Assembly (NCBI GenBank): GCA_022448315.1
Contig: JAKVCA010000026.1
Location: 1-64,000 of the forward strand
Direction: 5' to 3'
Length of the DNA stretch: 64,000 nucleotides
From: Pirellulaceae bacterium
GTDB taxonomy: Bacteria; Planctomycetota; Planctomycetia; Pirellulales; Pirellulaceae
Shown piece by piece: positions 8,699 to 18,616 of this stretch (the first letter of the stretch is position 1; each line of letters opens with the position of its first letter). The translations under genes and the position numbers were made by a program. Below the pieces are notes generated by a model. That model was not told the origin of the DNA and ran no database searches. It saw nothing but the letters and a program-made list of their open reading frames with translations.

Positions 8699-9565
8699 TC
8701 ATCGAATGACGGTTTGAATCATCGCCTGATGGCGAAAAGTACCGGGGCGAAAGGGAAGTGGGACCGAGGAGTTTTTTGGCGGTTCCACGGGTTTCATTTC
8801 TGGTGAGGGGGGCTGTGACGCTCGCGCTTCGATGCGAAGACGTTGAGCGTGCTCCCGTAATCGATCGGCTTCATCGAATTTTGATTGTTCTTCAAGGTCC
8901 GCCGCCGCCTGGTCGAGCCTGCGAGCTGAATCCCGTAGGGCACCAATGTAGGTGACTTCGCCATGATCACGAGGGTGGGTTGGACTACTGTGTGGGTAGC
9001 CAGAATGCTGTGGCATCAATGGGGCCGTGCCCTGACCGGGGTGCGTTGGCTGAAAGAGGTGCCCGAGCAGCGGGATTGTACCTTCTGGTTGCGGTTGATT
9101 CCGTATGGGATCGCCTCGGCGCCCTTCAGTTTTCGCTAAAGGTTGATCTACCGAATGACCAACTGGCAGGTCGCTGGGCCACAAAGCTGGGCCACCCACG
9201 GCGGATCGGATGTCTTCCAGAGTGCCAAGCATCTGCTCGAATTCTTCAGGATTGAGTGGTTCTCCCTGATTCTTCAAATGCTGGCGTAACGCAGCTTTAA
9301 AGTCGTGAGGGGGTTGAGGGGAACGAGGCCCTACGAAGGCCGGCTTTGGAACGGAGCGAGGCCCCTGAGCCTCTTGATTCGACGACGGAGTTGCAGACTG
9401 ATGGATCTGAGCGTGGGAGGTTGTGGTGCTTGGGCTCTCAGAGCGGCGGACGGGTTCGGACGAACGAGTCGCGGTCTTTTCTTCCAGCGGTGAACCGGAG
9501 GTCAAGGTCTTGTCTTGAGTGGACAGGACCGCGGTCAACGCAACGGCAAAAATGAGATGGGGCAT
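8699..9565 (-). CDS. Secreted low-complexity protein of unknown function
   Basis: 288 residues from the ATG at 9565. That start is preferred because AAGGAAA precedes it at good spacing and it opens directly into a short signal-like segment (MPHLIFAVALTAVLS). Longer in-frame starts exist to 9652. The mature protein is Pro/Ser/Gln/His-rich and probably disordered up to about 200. A helical segment then follows (about 215-255: GALRDSARRLDQAAADLEEQ and on), with a heptad-like, UvrB/C-motif-like pattern of Ala, Leu and Arg. A Pro-rich tail closes it. No catalytic motif is visible. Its neighbours (ThrE-like exporter, outer-membrane barrel) do not reveal its role. Confidence 0.6.
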   Translation of the reverse strand: MPHLIFAVALTAVLSTQDKTLTSGSPLEEKTATRSSEPVRRSESPSTTTSHAQIHQSATPSSNQEAQGPRSVPKPAFVGPRSPQPPHDFKAALRQHLKNQGEPLNPEEFEQMLGTLEDIRSAVGGPALWPSDLPVGHSVDQPLAKTEGRRGDPIRNQPQPEGTIPLLGHLFQPTHPGQGTAPLMPQHSGYPHSSPTHPRDHGEVTYIGALRDSARRLDQAAADLEEQSKFDEADRLREHAQRLRIEARASQPPSPEMKPVEPPKNSSVPLPFRPGTFRHQAMIQTVIR

Positions 9566-9911
9566 GCTTGAAATTTCCTTGGTGTCATCAGTTGAGTTCT
9601 GGACCCATCGGAATCTTGGTCCACGCTCTCGACAGCTGAGGTCGCAGCTCAAAGAACCCCTGAGTCATGCTGGGATGACATTCTGGCTCATGAAAAAAAT
9701 GCGAGAACTGGGTCGTCTGCTACCCACCCAGATGTCATTTGCATGGCAGATCAATATTTTGTCACTTCGGTCGTCAATATAAGGTCCCTCGGTCCGGTCC
9801 CCAACGGCAAACAGAGTTTGCATTGACACACACGACCGACTTGTCCATAATCCGCCGCCATTTCTCTTTCGAGAGATGGATTACTGAAATGCCCATGATT
9901 TCGAGAATTCC
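9566..9911. other. Divergent intergenic region with a promoter for the barrel gene
   Basis: No gene is seen. The region separates two divergent genes and holds the near-consensus rightward promoter at 9823-9851 (listed separately). It also has an inverted repeat, ATGACAT at about 9676 and ATGTCAT at about 9732, enclosing a loop of some 50 nt; its role is unknown. Confidence 0.5.
9823..9851 (+). promoter_or_regulatory. Near-consensus housekeeping promoter
   Basis: TTGACA at 9823-9828, a 17-nt spacer, then CATAAT at 9846-9851. The -35 box is perfect and the -10 box matches 5 of 6. The predicted transcript would start near 9858 and have a leader of about 54 nt before the ATG at 9912. This is the best sigma-70-type promoter I found in the window. 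Confidence 0.7.
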
Positions 9912-11129
9912 ATGACCATCGAAGTTGCAAACTCGTCTGATTCGATCGCAAGTCGGTCTCGGCGAGAGGGATTTCACTTTTTCAAAATGCTAGCAGCTTG
10001 CGTGTGGTGCTTGGGTGCGGTCACCGTTCAGGGAGTGACTCAAGAGTTGGCAGGGGCCTCACCGCAGGTACCGGTGATTCCCGAGCAGGCCGAGTCGAGC
10101 GACCAAAATGTCCAACTTCGGAATGGTTCCATTTCCCGCGGTTTGAGACTGAAAGGGCGAAGCACGCGGCCTGCAGAGCAAACCGTCGTGATCGAACCGA
10201 CTCCCCCGGAGACAAAGCAAACCAGAGATGAGGGAAAGAGCATCGGGGCGACCACTGGCGACTTGCCCATGCCGGTTCTAGGGCCGACGGACAGCATTGA
10301 AACCTCCGGTGATGCTGAGTTTGTTGAAGGCATCCCAAGCATTCTCGACCCACTTCCGCTGGAACACCCGCTGAAACCGCGACGTCGTTCCATCACGGTG
10401 AACCCCATTGGTCTTCAGCAAGGTATGGCCAACTTTGCCTTCAACGGTCAACCGACCGTGCCATCTTATCCCGGCGAGCACATCCCGAGGATTCCCCGAG
10501 AACGTGGCAAAGGCTTTCCTCGCTTGGCATTGCAGTTTTCGATACCGGAAGAACGGCATCAGGGCCGAGGAGATCCTTTGGTGAGGACGAGTTGGATCAA
10601 CCGTCCCATCCACGTCGATTTGCTCAGCGGTGGCTTATTTACCGGTGAGCTTGTGACAGGTTCAGCGAACGCAACCAATGGAATTATTGTCGGAACACGT
10701 ATCGGCTGGGACTTAAGCCACTATCTTGGCGGCGAATTGCGTTTAGCGCAAGCCAATGTTGGACTCCAAGGTCGCTACGACACGGGTGATATTCGCTTTT
10801 ATGATGTCAGCGTTCTTTATTATCCGTGGGGCGACTCGAGATTTCGCCCTTTCACCACCTTTGGACTTGGGATCAGTCAATACACATTCACTGACCCGCT
10901 GGCGTTGCCCGCCAAGGACACGTTACTGAATGTTCCGTTTGGCCTTGGTTTCAAATATCTCGCCCGACCTAATCTCGCCTTGCGCATGGAGATTCTTGAC
11001 AATCTCGGGTTTGGTTCGTCCTGGATGCGGACTCAAAACAACCTGTCACTGACCGGTGGTTTCGAACTGAAAATGGGGGGATCGCGACGCAATTACTTCC
11101 CATTTTCCGCATCGTCCAGGAACTGGTAG
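9912..11129 (+). CDS. Predicted outer-membrane beta-barrel protein
   Basis: 405 residues. An N-terminal segment with a hydrophobic core (about 26-40) acts as a long signal peptide; a second start at Met26 (9987) would give a shorter one. Residues about 45-230 are Pro/Glu-rich and probably unstructured. From about 235 to the end the sequence alternates polar and hydrophobic residues in short strands (GTRIGWDLSHYLGGELRLA, VSVLYYPWG, FTTFGLGISQY, ALRMEILDNLGFG). This is the pattern of an OmpA/PF13505-type eight-stranded barrel, closing with LTGGFELKMG and then a short tail. The role is unknown. The gene is driven by the promoter at 9823. Confidence 0.7.
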   Translation: MTIEVANSSDSIASRSRREGFHFFKMLAACVWCLGAVTVQGVTQELAGASPQVPVIPEQAESSDQNVQLRNGSISRGLRLKGRSTRPAEQTVVIEPTPPETKQTRDEGKSIGATTGDLPMPVLGPTDSIETSGDAEFVEGIPSILDPLPLEHPLKPRRRSITVNPIGLQQGMANFAFNGQPTVPSYPGEHIPRIPRERGKGFPRLALQFSIPEERHQGRGDPLVRTSWINRPIHVDLLSGGLFTGELVTGSANATNGIIVGTRIGWDLSHYLGGELRLAQANVGLQGRYDTGDIRFYDVSVLYYPWGDSRFRPFTTFGLGISQYTFTDPLALPAKDTLLNVPFGLGFKYLARPNLALRMEILDNLGFGSSWMRTQNNLSLTGGFELKMGGSRRNYFPFSASSRNW

Positions 11130-11369
11130 AGCATCTGCGGTTCCGACTTTGCTCCCTCGTCTTTGGCACCGGTGTTTGAGTTTTTTATGGATGCCGGTCG
11201 AGGCATTTGAAGTCGAGACAGCTAGAGCTTCGAGACTCTCGAATGATCGAGTAGGCTCACTCGTGATTGTCCCTCTCGTTCGACCTTGGTAGTTTGACGC
11301 TTGGTCGTGGAGTCTCGAGTTGGAACGGGGCTCGGATCGCTGCCAGTGTTGTCAAGTCGGATCGATTCG

Positions 11370-12635
11370 ATGTTACGTTTTTTGCACACAGCTGACCTTC
11401 ATCTGGATAGCCCGCTCAAAGGTCTGCAACGCTACGAGGGTGCTCCTGTTCAAGAGATTCGATCCGCGACGCGTCGCGCATTGGATAATATCGTCCAGCT
11501 CGCCATCCATAGAGAGGTTCAAGTGGTGGTGATTGCGGGCGACATCTTTGACGGGGATTGGAGGGATACCCATACGGGCCTGTTTTTCAGTCGGCAACTC
11601 ACCCGATTAGTGGAACATGGCATCCGGGTCGCCATGATTCGTGGAAATCATGATGCTGCGAATCGGATGACTCAGACGCTTCGTTTGCCTGAGGGGGTGA
11701 AGCTGTTTGGCGTCGATGTGCCGGAGACGATCGATTGGGGCGATCTTGGGATCGTCATTCATGGCCAGAGTTTTGCTGACGTCGCTGAGACACGAAACTT
11801 GGCCATGGAGTACCCTGCTGCCGTGCCGGGTGTATTCAACTTGGGCTTGCTCCATACGTCGCTGACTGGCTCTGAGGGTCACGATAATTACGCGCCTTGC
11901 ACGCCCGACGACCTGCGACGCAAAGAGTACCAGTATTGGGCGTTGGGTCACATTCATCGACGTGATGATGTCACGTTCCGCGATCCGGCCATTGTTTATC
12001 CGGGCAATCCTCAGGGACGACATATTCGAGAGACCGGGGTTAAAGGATGCGTAATTGGCGAAGTGGAAAATATGACACTTCGCTCGCTGGAATTTGTGGA
12101 AGTGGATGTGTTTCGCTGGGAGCGAGTTGAAGTTGATCTGTCAGATTGCGTCGACACCGAACAGATGCTGCAGAATGTGGATGAGCATTTGGCGGCAATC
12201 CTCAACGAACACGCCCCTAAACCGCTGGCCGTTCGCGTTGAACTTGCCGGAAATACGACATTGCATCGCTCTCTTGCGGCCAAGTTTCAGGCTTGGCGTC
12301 AAGAGGTCCTCAATTGTGGGATTCAGGTGGGGCAAGATCGACTCTGGATTGAGAAGGTCCAACTGCGGACACAGGACAGGGATTCTCAAACTCAGGAAAG
12401 CGTGGGCGAAGGTCCCTTGGCCGAATTGTGGTCCGAGTTCGCCCGGGTGCAGCAAGATGAGGAGGTTTGGACAAGGATCACAGAAGCGATTGAGGGCCTC
12501 CGCAAGAAGTTGCCTACGGGGACCGATCAATCGCTTGCTTGGCTGGACACGGCCGATGACGGTGTGAGGGCCGAGTTTCTCCAAAAGGTCCAGACGCTAC
12601 TGGCAGGTCGACTGTTGGGAGCGGATGCCACATGA
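11370..12635 (+). CDS. YhaO/SbcD-like metallophosphoesterase (DNA repair nuclease family)
   Basis: 421 residues from the ATG at 11370, chosen because the family N-terminus begins there (MLRFLHTADLHLDSP); a TTG at 11301 opens a longer, less likely frame. Calcineurin-like metal-site motifs are present in order: DLH (9-11), GDIFDGD (57-63), GNHDA (92-96), then HTS and GHIHR. The YhaO subgroup and SbcD/Mre11 use two metals to cut DNA ends. The stop overlaps the next start (ATGA at 12632), so it is coupled to the AAA/coiled-coil partner, as in the YhaO-YhaN and SbcD-SbcC pairs. Confidence 0.85.
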   Translation: MLRFLHTADLHLDSPLKGLQRYEGAPVQEIRSATRRALDNIVQLAIHREVQVVVIAGDIFDGDWRDTHTGLFFSRQLTRLVEHGIRVAMIRGNHDAANRMTQTLRLPEGVKLFGVDVPETIDWGDLGIVIHGQSFADVAETRNLAMEYPAAVPGVFNLGLLHTSLTGSEGHDNYAPCTPDDLRRKEYQYWALGHIHRRDDVTFRDPAIVYPGNPQGRHIRETGVKGCVIGEVENMTLRSLEFVEVDVFRWERVEVDLSDCVDTEQMLQNVDEHLAAILNEHAPKPLAVRVELAGNTTLHRSLAAKFQAWRQEVLNCGIQVGQDRLWIEKVQLRTQDRDSQTQESVGEGPLAELWSEFARVQQDEEVWTRITEAIEGLRKKLPTGTDQSLAWLDTADDGVRAEFLQKVQTLLAGRLLGADAT

Positions 12636-15600
12636 ACTGGTTAGAACTTGAATTGATTGCCTTTGGTCCTTTTGCCGGGCAGACTCTCGATTTTTCGAAA
12701 TCTCCTCACGGACTGCATCTTGTTTATGGAAAGAACGAGGCCGGCAAAAGCTCGACGCTTCGAGCATTACGCTGCTTTCTTTACGGCTTTCCCAGAGCGA
12801 CGGGAGACGATCAGAATCACGAAGCGAAAGCCCTGCGGATCGGCGGACGAATTCAAGACAATCAAGGTCAGGTGTTCCACTGGATCCGTCGTCGCGGCGT
12901 CAAAAACTCCCTGCGTGAATCGGATGATCTTACACCGGTGAACCCTGACCGGATGCTCGCGCTGCTGGGGGGGATCGACGAAGACCAATTCTGTTCTCGA
13001 TTTGGTCTTCACTACGATGATCTCGTCACTGGAGGGCGCGCCATCGCGACAGGCCAAGGTGAATTAGGACAGCTGGTTTTTTCCGCTGCGAGCGGACTCG
13101 CCGGTTTGTCGAAAGTACAGCGAGAATTGGACGAGGAAGCCGACAGCCTGTACCGACCTCTGGCTAGAAAACGCAAAATCAATCAGACGATGACTCGGTT
13201 GGCGGATGCACGAAAGTCGGTCCGTGAGGTCACACTTTCTCTGGATGCCTACCAACGATGCGAACTTGATCTGAATGAGGCACGCCAAAAAAGTGAGCAA
13301 TGTGCTGAAGCGAAGCGGGCCAATGGTGCTCGTCAGGCCTTGTTGGTTCGATATCAGGAAACGCTCAAGTTATTGCCCCAATGGATGGGCTGGAAGAAGA
13401 AACTGACGGAACTTGATGAGATCCCGTATCTTGACGAGGGATGGAGTGATCAGCGACGCGTAACCGAACGCGAACTCTTGATGCTGGAGCGAGAGCGAGA
13501 CAAGTATCAGGTGGAAGTTCAGCAAGTCGATAAGGAGATGGAAACACTCGGAGACCATGCGGTCGACGCGGCCCACTGCGAAGCGGCCCAACATCTGATC
13601 GATCAGAGGAGCGCGCTCGTTCAGGCAACTCGTGACGTCGCGTCCAAACGTCAGGAACAGATGCAACTTCGCGCTTTGATCGACGCGCGTCTGGGAGATC
13701 TGAATCGAAGGATCGAAACCGATGACTACAGCGACTGGGAGCCCCTCCCTCTGCAGGTGCAAGAGCAAATTGCGCTGCTGATTGAGTCCTATCAGAAAAT
13801 ATCCGCACAGCGTTCCACAGAATCCGACGCCTGTCATCGTCTTCGTCACCAATTGGCGGCCACTGAAGTGGAGGCCACCGAAGAGGGCCTGATCGCGCTT
13901 GAGCCTCTTGCGGAGCGTCTCGAGCTGAGTCAGGACCATGAGGGGCTGGATCCGTCCATTGAGGCGGAGAAATTGAAGGTCGAAGAGCTAGAGTTGAAAC
14001 TTGGTCATCAAGCAAAAGAGCTGCGTTTCTGGAAAGGCTCAGCGGATGAATTGATGGAGTTGCACCTGCCTCACTCTTCTCGTATCGAAAGTCACGAGGA
14101 GATTTGGAGGGAGTTGGAAAGTGAACTCAAAAGGGTCGACTTGGAGCTGGAGGCGCAGGATAAGCAGGTCGCAGTATTGGAGCGCGAGCTTCATGAATTG
14201 GATGATCAAGCGGCTTTGCCGGATCCCGAGCAATTGAACGCTTTGCGAGAACAAAGGGATCAACTTTGGCTCAAAGAGTTGAAGCCCAACCTGCGGGAAC
14301 CAACCTCGTCGGGGGACGCTCAAGCGGCCTGGATGATGCACGGCCACGTTTACGAGTCGCTGACGCAGCAGGCAGATCAACTGGCAGACCAGCTTCTGCA
14401 GGCATCGGCGGAGTTGCAAAAGAAGAAATTACTGCAAGACCGTGTTGCGGCAGTTCGGGCGACTCGTGATTTCCTGAAGCAGGAATCGCAGGACTTGATG
14501 GGGCGGCGGTTGGAGTGGGAGCAGCAGTGGCGGAAAATCTGGCCCGAAGAACTCGAGGATATTGGCGACCCCGTAGAGATGCGCGACTGGATTTCCGCCG
14601 CCGATTTATGGATTGAGGGGAACCGCGAATTGGCACAGCAGCAACGAAATGTTCGAGGTGCGGAGCGTCAGCGTGATGCTGAAATCAATCGGCTGCGGGA
14701 AGCGTTGGAGAACACAGGTTGCAAACGCAAGCCGGACCAACCCCTTCAGCTGAGGACCTGGGTTCGTTTGGGGAGACAATGGCACGATGACCAGCGCGAA
14801 CGGCATCGTGATCACCAAGAGCGAGAGAGAGAGCAAGAACGACTACAACGGGAATTGGCCATTGAAGTTGCCAGACTCAAAGCGACGGAGGATGAACTCA
14901 AAGACTGGACGGATCAATGGCAAGCGGCAATCGCACCCCTGAATGTCGGCCTCGATCTGTTGCCTGAGATTGCTCGAAAGATGGTGAACGCCCTTTTGGA
15001 CGTCGAGCAAAGTGTGAGTCAGTGGCGGAAGCTGGATCTTGAAGCTCGGGCGTTTGAAAGTCGACTTGAGCACTTTAAAACCGAAGTTCAGGTGACGAAT
15101 AAGGTGTTCGGACTCGCAGATTGTGACGACTGGATGGAGGCTGTGGAGAAACTCCGAGACGTCGTGCACGACCACCGTCGATCCTTGGATCGCCTTCAAG
15201 ATCTTGAGTTGCGCAAGGCAACGCTCGATCAGGAGAGAGTAGAGCTGGATGCCAGAAACCAAAGGCTTCACGCAGACCGGGAGGTACTCAGCCAGCAAGC
15301 CCGTGTCGACTCTTCGGATCGTTGGAGCGAAATTGAAACGCTGTCGACCGCCAAGCGAGATGCGTTCAAGCAACTACAGGAAGTGGAGCAAAAGTTGCGA
15401 GAGCTTGCTCTTGAGGTCGACTTGGAAACCTGGTCCGAGCAGGTTGTGTCGATGAGCGTTACGGATGTGGATCTTCAAATTCAAGAATTGGCCGAGGAAG
15501 AACAGAGACTCGAACGTGAGACACTGGACGCAAGTGAGCAAGTGGGGGCGGCGCGCAAAACGTTGCTCGAAATGAATGGTAATGCGGAGGCTGCAGCGGC

Positions 15601-16159
15601 ACAGGAGGAGGTGGAATCCCTGACTGCTGAATTGGAGCAGCAAATCGATACTTTCAGTCAATTGACGGTTGCATCGGCCGTGATGCGTGGGACGATTCAG
15701 GCCTATCGCGAAAAGCATCAGGGCCCGATCCTTGAGCATGCAAGTCGATACTTTCATATGTTGACTTGTGGATCGTTTTCGGGGCTGGTGACCGACCTTG
15801 ACGAACAGGGGCAGTTTGTTCTTCTTGGGCAGCGGGAAGGTCGGCAGCGGCTGCAGATTTCACAAATGAGTGAAGGGACCCGGGATCAACTTTACCTGGC
15901 GCTGCGACTTGCCAGTTTGCGAGATCAGCTCGAGCAGCAGGAACCTTGGCCCTTGATCCTGGATGACATTCTCATCAAGTTCGACGATCCACGCGCGCTT
16001 GCGACACTGGAGGTTTTGTCGGAGCTGGGGAAACAGACGCAGGTCATTCTCTTTACGCATCATGCTCACCTTTTGGATCTCGCACGTCGCCACTTTCCAG
16101 AGGAAACGGTGCAATTCCATACGCTCGAAGAATCGTGGCAGAGTCGCGTTAAGGCTTGA
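12632..16159 (+). CDS. YhaN/SbcC-like coiled-coil ATPase
   Basis: 1175 residues. ABC/SMC-type head split by a very long coiled coil. Walker A GKNEAGKSS is at 33-41. The middle (about 170-1050) is Glu/Gln/Leu/Arg-rich heptads with several breaks. Near the end come the signature SQMSEGTRDQLYLALR (about 1080) and Walker B LILDDIL (about 1107), followed by a switch His in FTHHAHL. I see no C-x-x-C zinc hook in the coiled coil, which fits YhaN better than Rad50/SbcC. With the preceding nuclease it should form an ATP-driven DNA-end processing complex; that is inferred from the family. Confidence 0.87.
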   Translation: MNWLELELIAFGPFAGQTLDFSKSPHGLHLVYGKNEAGKSSTLRALRCFLYGFPRATGDDQNHEAKALRIGGRIQDNQGQVFHWIRRRGVKNSLRESDDLTPVNPDRMLALLGGIDEDQFCSRFGLHYDDLVTGGRAIATGQGELGQLVFSAASGLAGLSKVQRELDEEADSLYRPLARKRKINQTMTRLADARKSVREVTLSLDAYQRCELDLNEARQKSEQCAEAKRANGARQALLVRYQETLKLLPQWMGWKKKLTELDEIPYLDEGWSDQRRVTERELLMLERERDKYQVEVQQVDKEMETLGDHAVDAAHCEAAQHLIDQRSALVQATRDVASKRQEQMQLRALIDARLGDLNRRIETDDYSDWEPLPLQVQEQIALLIESYQKISAQRSTESDACHRLRHQLAATEVEATEEGLIALEPLAERLELSQDHEGLDPSIEAEKLKVEELELKLGHQAKELRFWKGSADELMELHLPHSSRIESHEEIWRELESELKRVDLELEAQDKQVAVLERELHELDDQAALPDPEQLNALREQRDQLWLKELKPNLREPTSSGDAQAAWMMHGHVYESLTQQADQLADQLLQASAELQKKKLLQDRVAAVRATRDFLKQESQDLMGRRLEWEQQWRKIWPEELEDIGDPVEMRDWISAADLWIEGNRELAQQQRNVRGAERQRDAEINRLREALENTGCKRKPDQPLQLRTWVRLGRQWHDDQRERHRDHQEREREQERLQRELAIEVARLKATEDELKDWTDQWQAAIAPLNVGLDLLPEIARKMVNALLDVEQSVSQWRKLDLEARAFESRLEHFKTEVQVTNKVFGLADCDDWMEAVEKLRDVVHDHRRSLDRLQDLELRKATLDQERVELDARNQRLHADREVLSQQARVDSSDRWSEIETLSTAKRDAFKQLQEVEQKLRELALEVDLETWSEQVVSMSVTDVDLQIQELAEEEQRLERETLDASEQVGAARKTLLEMNGNAEAAAAQEEVESLTAELEQQIDTFSQLTVASAVMRGTIQAYREKHQGPILEHASRYFHMLTCGSFSGLVTDLDEQGQFVLLGQREGRQRLQISQMSEGTRDQLYLALRLASLRDQLEQQEPWPLILDDILIKFDDPRALATLEVLSELGKQTQVILFTHHAHLLDLARRHFPEETVQFHTLEESWQSRVKA

Positions 16160-16233
16160 GTTGCATGCCCTGCGAGAGCTGGAAATGCGGAAGACACCTT
16201 GTCGTGTCCCTGTGACCCCATGCCACGGCTGGG

Positions 16234-17298
16234 TCAGTGCTGCAGGTCAGCCAATGCGAGTCGATGCTTCCTCACAACTTCTCCGTTGAGATCCCGAATG
16301 GCCAACATCAGGGTCGTTGACTCGCCCCACTCGATATCGAGGGTACCAAAGTTGACTTTCAGGTAGTGCTGGCCAAGTCGATATCGGTTGGGCTCATTTT
16401 CATTCCCACCGCCACTCGGCTGATTCAAACTGGAACTTGTGAAGTCAATAATTGGGTAGGGCGTCCTGTCAGGATCCGGGGGCATCTTGGAGATTTCGGC
16501 GAGATGGCGATCGCCGCTCACAAAGAGAATGCCATTGGCTTTCGTCTTCGAAATGAGTTCGAGCATGCGTTGACGTTCTCGCGGGAAATTGCCCCACATT
16601 TCCCAGCCGTGTTGGTCGGGAACAAATTGAATGCTGGAAACCACCACGCGGATTTCCGCGGGTTGGCGGAATTGCTTTTCCAGCCAGCTCCATTGGGCGT
16701 CTCCGAGGATGGTTGATCCGGGGGAATCGGTGGGCCCGTAGGGACCGCGGCCCTTCATGCGGGGGTTGGCCTTCGTGAGCGCACTACGGAAGTAGCGGGT
16801 ATCAAGAAGAATGATTTGCAGACGTTTTCCGGCGGGGCCAAAAATGGCCGAATCATAAATGCCTTCTCGATGTCGCCGTGGAGAATCCTGAGGAGTCTCA
16901 AAGAAGTCATTGAAAATTTTCTGTGACTCTCGCTTAATTGGAAACTCCGCGCCACCATCGTTGACACCGTAGTCATGGTCGTCCCATGTCGCGAGAATCG
17001 GGCAAAGGCTCTTGAGTTTTTTGAATCCCGGATTAGACCCAAGCTGGTCGTACTTGAGTTTCAAGATCTCAACATCGTCGGAGTCACCATAGATGTTGTC
17101 TCCTGTGAGGACGAAAAGTTGAGGTTCGTAGTCAGAGATCGCTTGCCATATCGGTTGGGATCGATCCTGACGGATGCACGACCCGAAGGCGATTCGACTC
17201 AACGGCGACGTTTGGGATTGCGTCTGGGCGGAGGCCAGCGGTGCCACCAAACAGGAGATGGCCGCAAGTCTAATCGCAAGCTTGATCCAGTGATGCAT
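16234..17298 (-). CDS. Secreted PhoD-like phosphodiesterase/alkaline phosphatase
   Basis: 354 residues. Signal peptide of about 24 residues ending ASAQ, so it is probably periplasmic. Family landmarks: IAFGSC (about 35-40), LTGDNIYGD (about 64-72), ATWDDHDYG (about 104-112), LDTRYFR, then FVSGDRHLAE and the closing FTSSSLN. PhoD enzymes use Fe/Ca to hydrolyse phosphomono- or diesters; which substrate applies here cannot be read off. It is tail-to-tail with the YhaN-like gene and about 50 nt upstream of the end of the helicase gene, but with its own signal and probably its own transcript. Confidence 0.85.
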   Translation of the reverse strand: MHHWIKLAIRLAAISCLVAPLASAQTQSQTSPLSRIAFGSCIRQDRSQPIWQAISDYEPQLFVLTGDNIYGDSDDVEILKLKYDQLGSNPGFKKLKSLCPILATWDDHDYGVNDGGAEFPIKRESQKIFNDFFETPQDSPRRHREGIYDSAIFGPAGKRLQIILLDTRYFRSALTKANPRMKGRGPYGPTDSPGSTILGDAQWSWLEKQFRQPAEIRVVVSSIQFVPDQHGWEMWGNFPRERQRMLELISKTKANGILFVSGDRHLAEISKMPPDPDRTPYPIIDFTSSSLNQPSGGGNENEPNRYRLGQHYLKVNFGTLDIEWGESTTLMLAIRDLNGEVVRKHRLALADLQH

Positions 17299-17350
17299 GG
17301 GCGTCCCTTGCGGATCTCAAGACAGTCTCAGCATCCACCTCGCCGAGGCT

Positions 17351-18616
17351 CTAAGGTGCAGAGCGATAACGCTTTTTGGCCCGGGAAGTTGGTGGTTTGG
17401 GGGGAGCTGCGACCGTTTCCTGACGAGGTTGACTCGGCTCACCCAGATCGATGTTCTCCCGGATCAGCAGTTTATCAATCCGCATTTCAATCGAGGTCAG
17501 AAACTCACCCTGATCAGGTTCGACGAAGGTGTAAGCGACACCCTCTTGCCCCATCCGTCCTGTCCGCCCCACACGATGGACATAGTCGTCACAAAGTTCA
17601 GGGATGTCGTAGTTGATGATGTGAGAAATGCCAGAGACATCGATGCCGCGACCGACAACATCGGTGGCGACCAGCAACGACACTTTTCCCTCCCTGAACT
17701 TCGTCATGGTTCCGGTCCGTGCGCTCTGGGTCATGTCCCCGTGAATGGTACCGACGGCTTTCATGCGGTCGGCGAGGAATCGATAAATTCGATGGGTTTG
17801 GACTTTCGTTCGACAGAAGACGATGGCTTGCTTGGGTGTCTCCCGCTCAAGGAGTTTGAGCAGTAACTCGCGTTTCTGGTTGCGAGCCACCGAAAAGTAA
17901 TATTGATCGATCGTGTCCGCAGCGACTTGAGAAGGCGATAGATTCACCAGCGTCGGTTGGTACATGTAGCGTTTGGCGAGTCGTCGGATTTCATCTGGAA
18001 CGGTCGCGCTAAGCAAGAGTGTTTGGCGATCTTCTGGGCACTTTCGCAGGATCTTTTCGATTGCAGGGCGAAACCCAATATCCAGCATGCGGTCGGCTTC
18101 GTCCAACACGACGCACCACAACTCTTCTGTTTTCAGGGTGCCTCGTTGGAGATGATCGATCACCCGTCCCGGAGTCCCGACCACCACATGAACCCCCTGC
18201 TGCAAGCGGTTCTGTTGGCTCCGGAAAGGACTTCCCCCGAATACGGCTGCAGATTTGAAGGGTTGATTGAAAGCCAGTTTCTCAACTTCGCCATGAACTT
18301 GAAGCGCCAACTCGCGAGTCGGAACTAGAATGAGGGCCTGAGGTCTCAGAGGGTGCGGCTCATCATCGAGCTGTTCAAGAATCGGAATGACGAAGGACGC
18401 CGTTTTACCCGTGCCGGTTCTCGCTTGACCGATCACATCTCGTTCCTCCAGGGCGAGAGGAATCAAGGCTGCCTGAACGGCCGAAGGTTTCTCGTAACCT
18501 GCCCGATCAAGGGCTTTCTGCATCGCGGCTGAGAGTTCAAATTGCTTAAACGATTTCAATGAAATTCGTTTGAGCGTCTTGGGACTGTTCGCGGCAGTGG
18601 CTTCGCTGGAGGGCAT
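17351..18616 (-). CDS. DEAD-box ATP-dependent RNA helicase (RhlE-like)
   Basis: 421 residues. Complete motif set in order: a Q-motif region with aromatic F-K-Q-F (about 23-26), motif I ARTGTGKT (about 64-71), Ia PTRELALQ, Ib TPGR, II DEAD, III SAT, IV IVFCRTK, V ATDVVGRGID and VI HRVGRTGR. The C-terminal tail (about 395-421) is short and basic, ending in an Arg/Lys-rich stretch, as in RhlE-type helicases that remodel rRNA or mRNA structure. It is a single gene with a long upstream region. Confidence 0.93.
   Translation of the reverse strand: MPSSEATAANSPKTLKRISLKSFKQFELSAAMQKALDRAGYEKPSAVQAALIPLALEERDVIGQARTGTGKTASFVIPILEQLDDEPHPLRPQALILVPTRELALQVHGEVEKLAFNQPFKSAAVFGGSPFRSQQNRLQQGVHVVVGTPGRVIDHLQRGTLKTEELWCVVLDEADRMLDIGFRPAIEKILRKCPEDRQTLLLSATVPDEIRRLAKRYMYQPTLVNLSPSQVAADTIDQYYFSVARNQKRELLLKLLERETPKQAIVFCRTKVQTHRIYRFLADRMKAVGTIHGDMTQSARTGTMTKFREGKVSLLVATDVVGRGIDVSGISHIINYDIPELCDDYVHRVGRTGRMGQEGVAYTFVEPDQGEFLTSIEMRIDKLLIRENIDLGEPSQPRQETVAAPPKPPTSRAKKRYRSAP

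Noticed and set aside
13365-14015. 216-codon frame antisense to the YhaN-like gene
   Set aside because: Pro/Arg/Ser-rich product overlapping a clear coiled-coil gene; a shadow frame.
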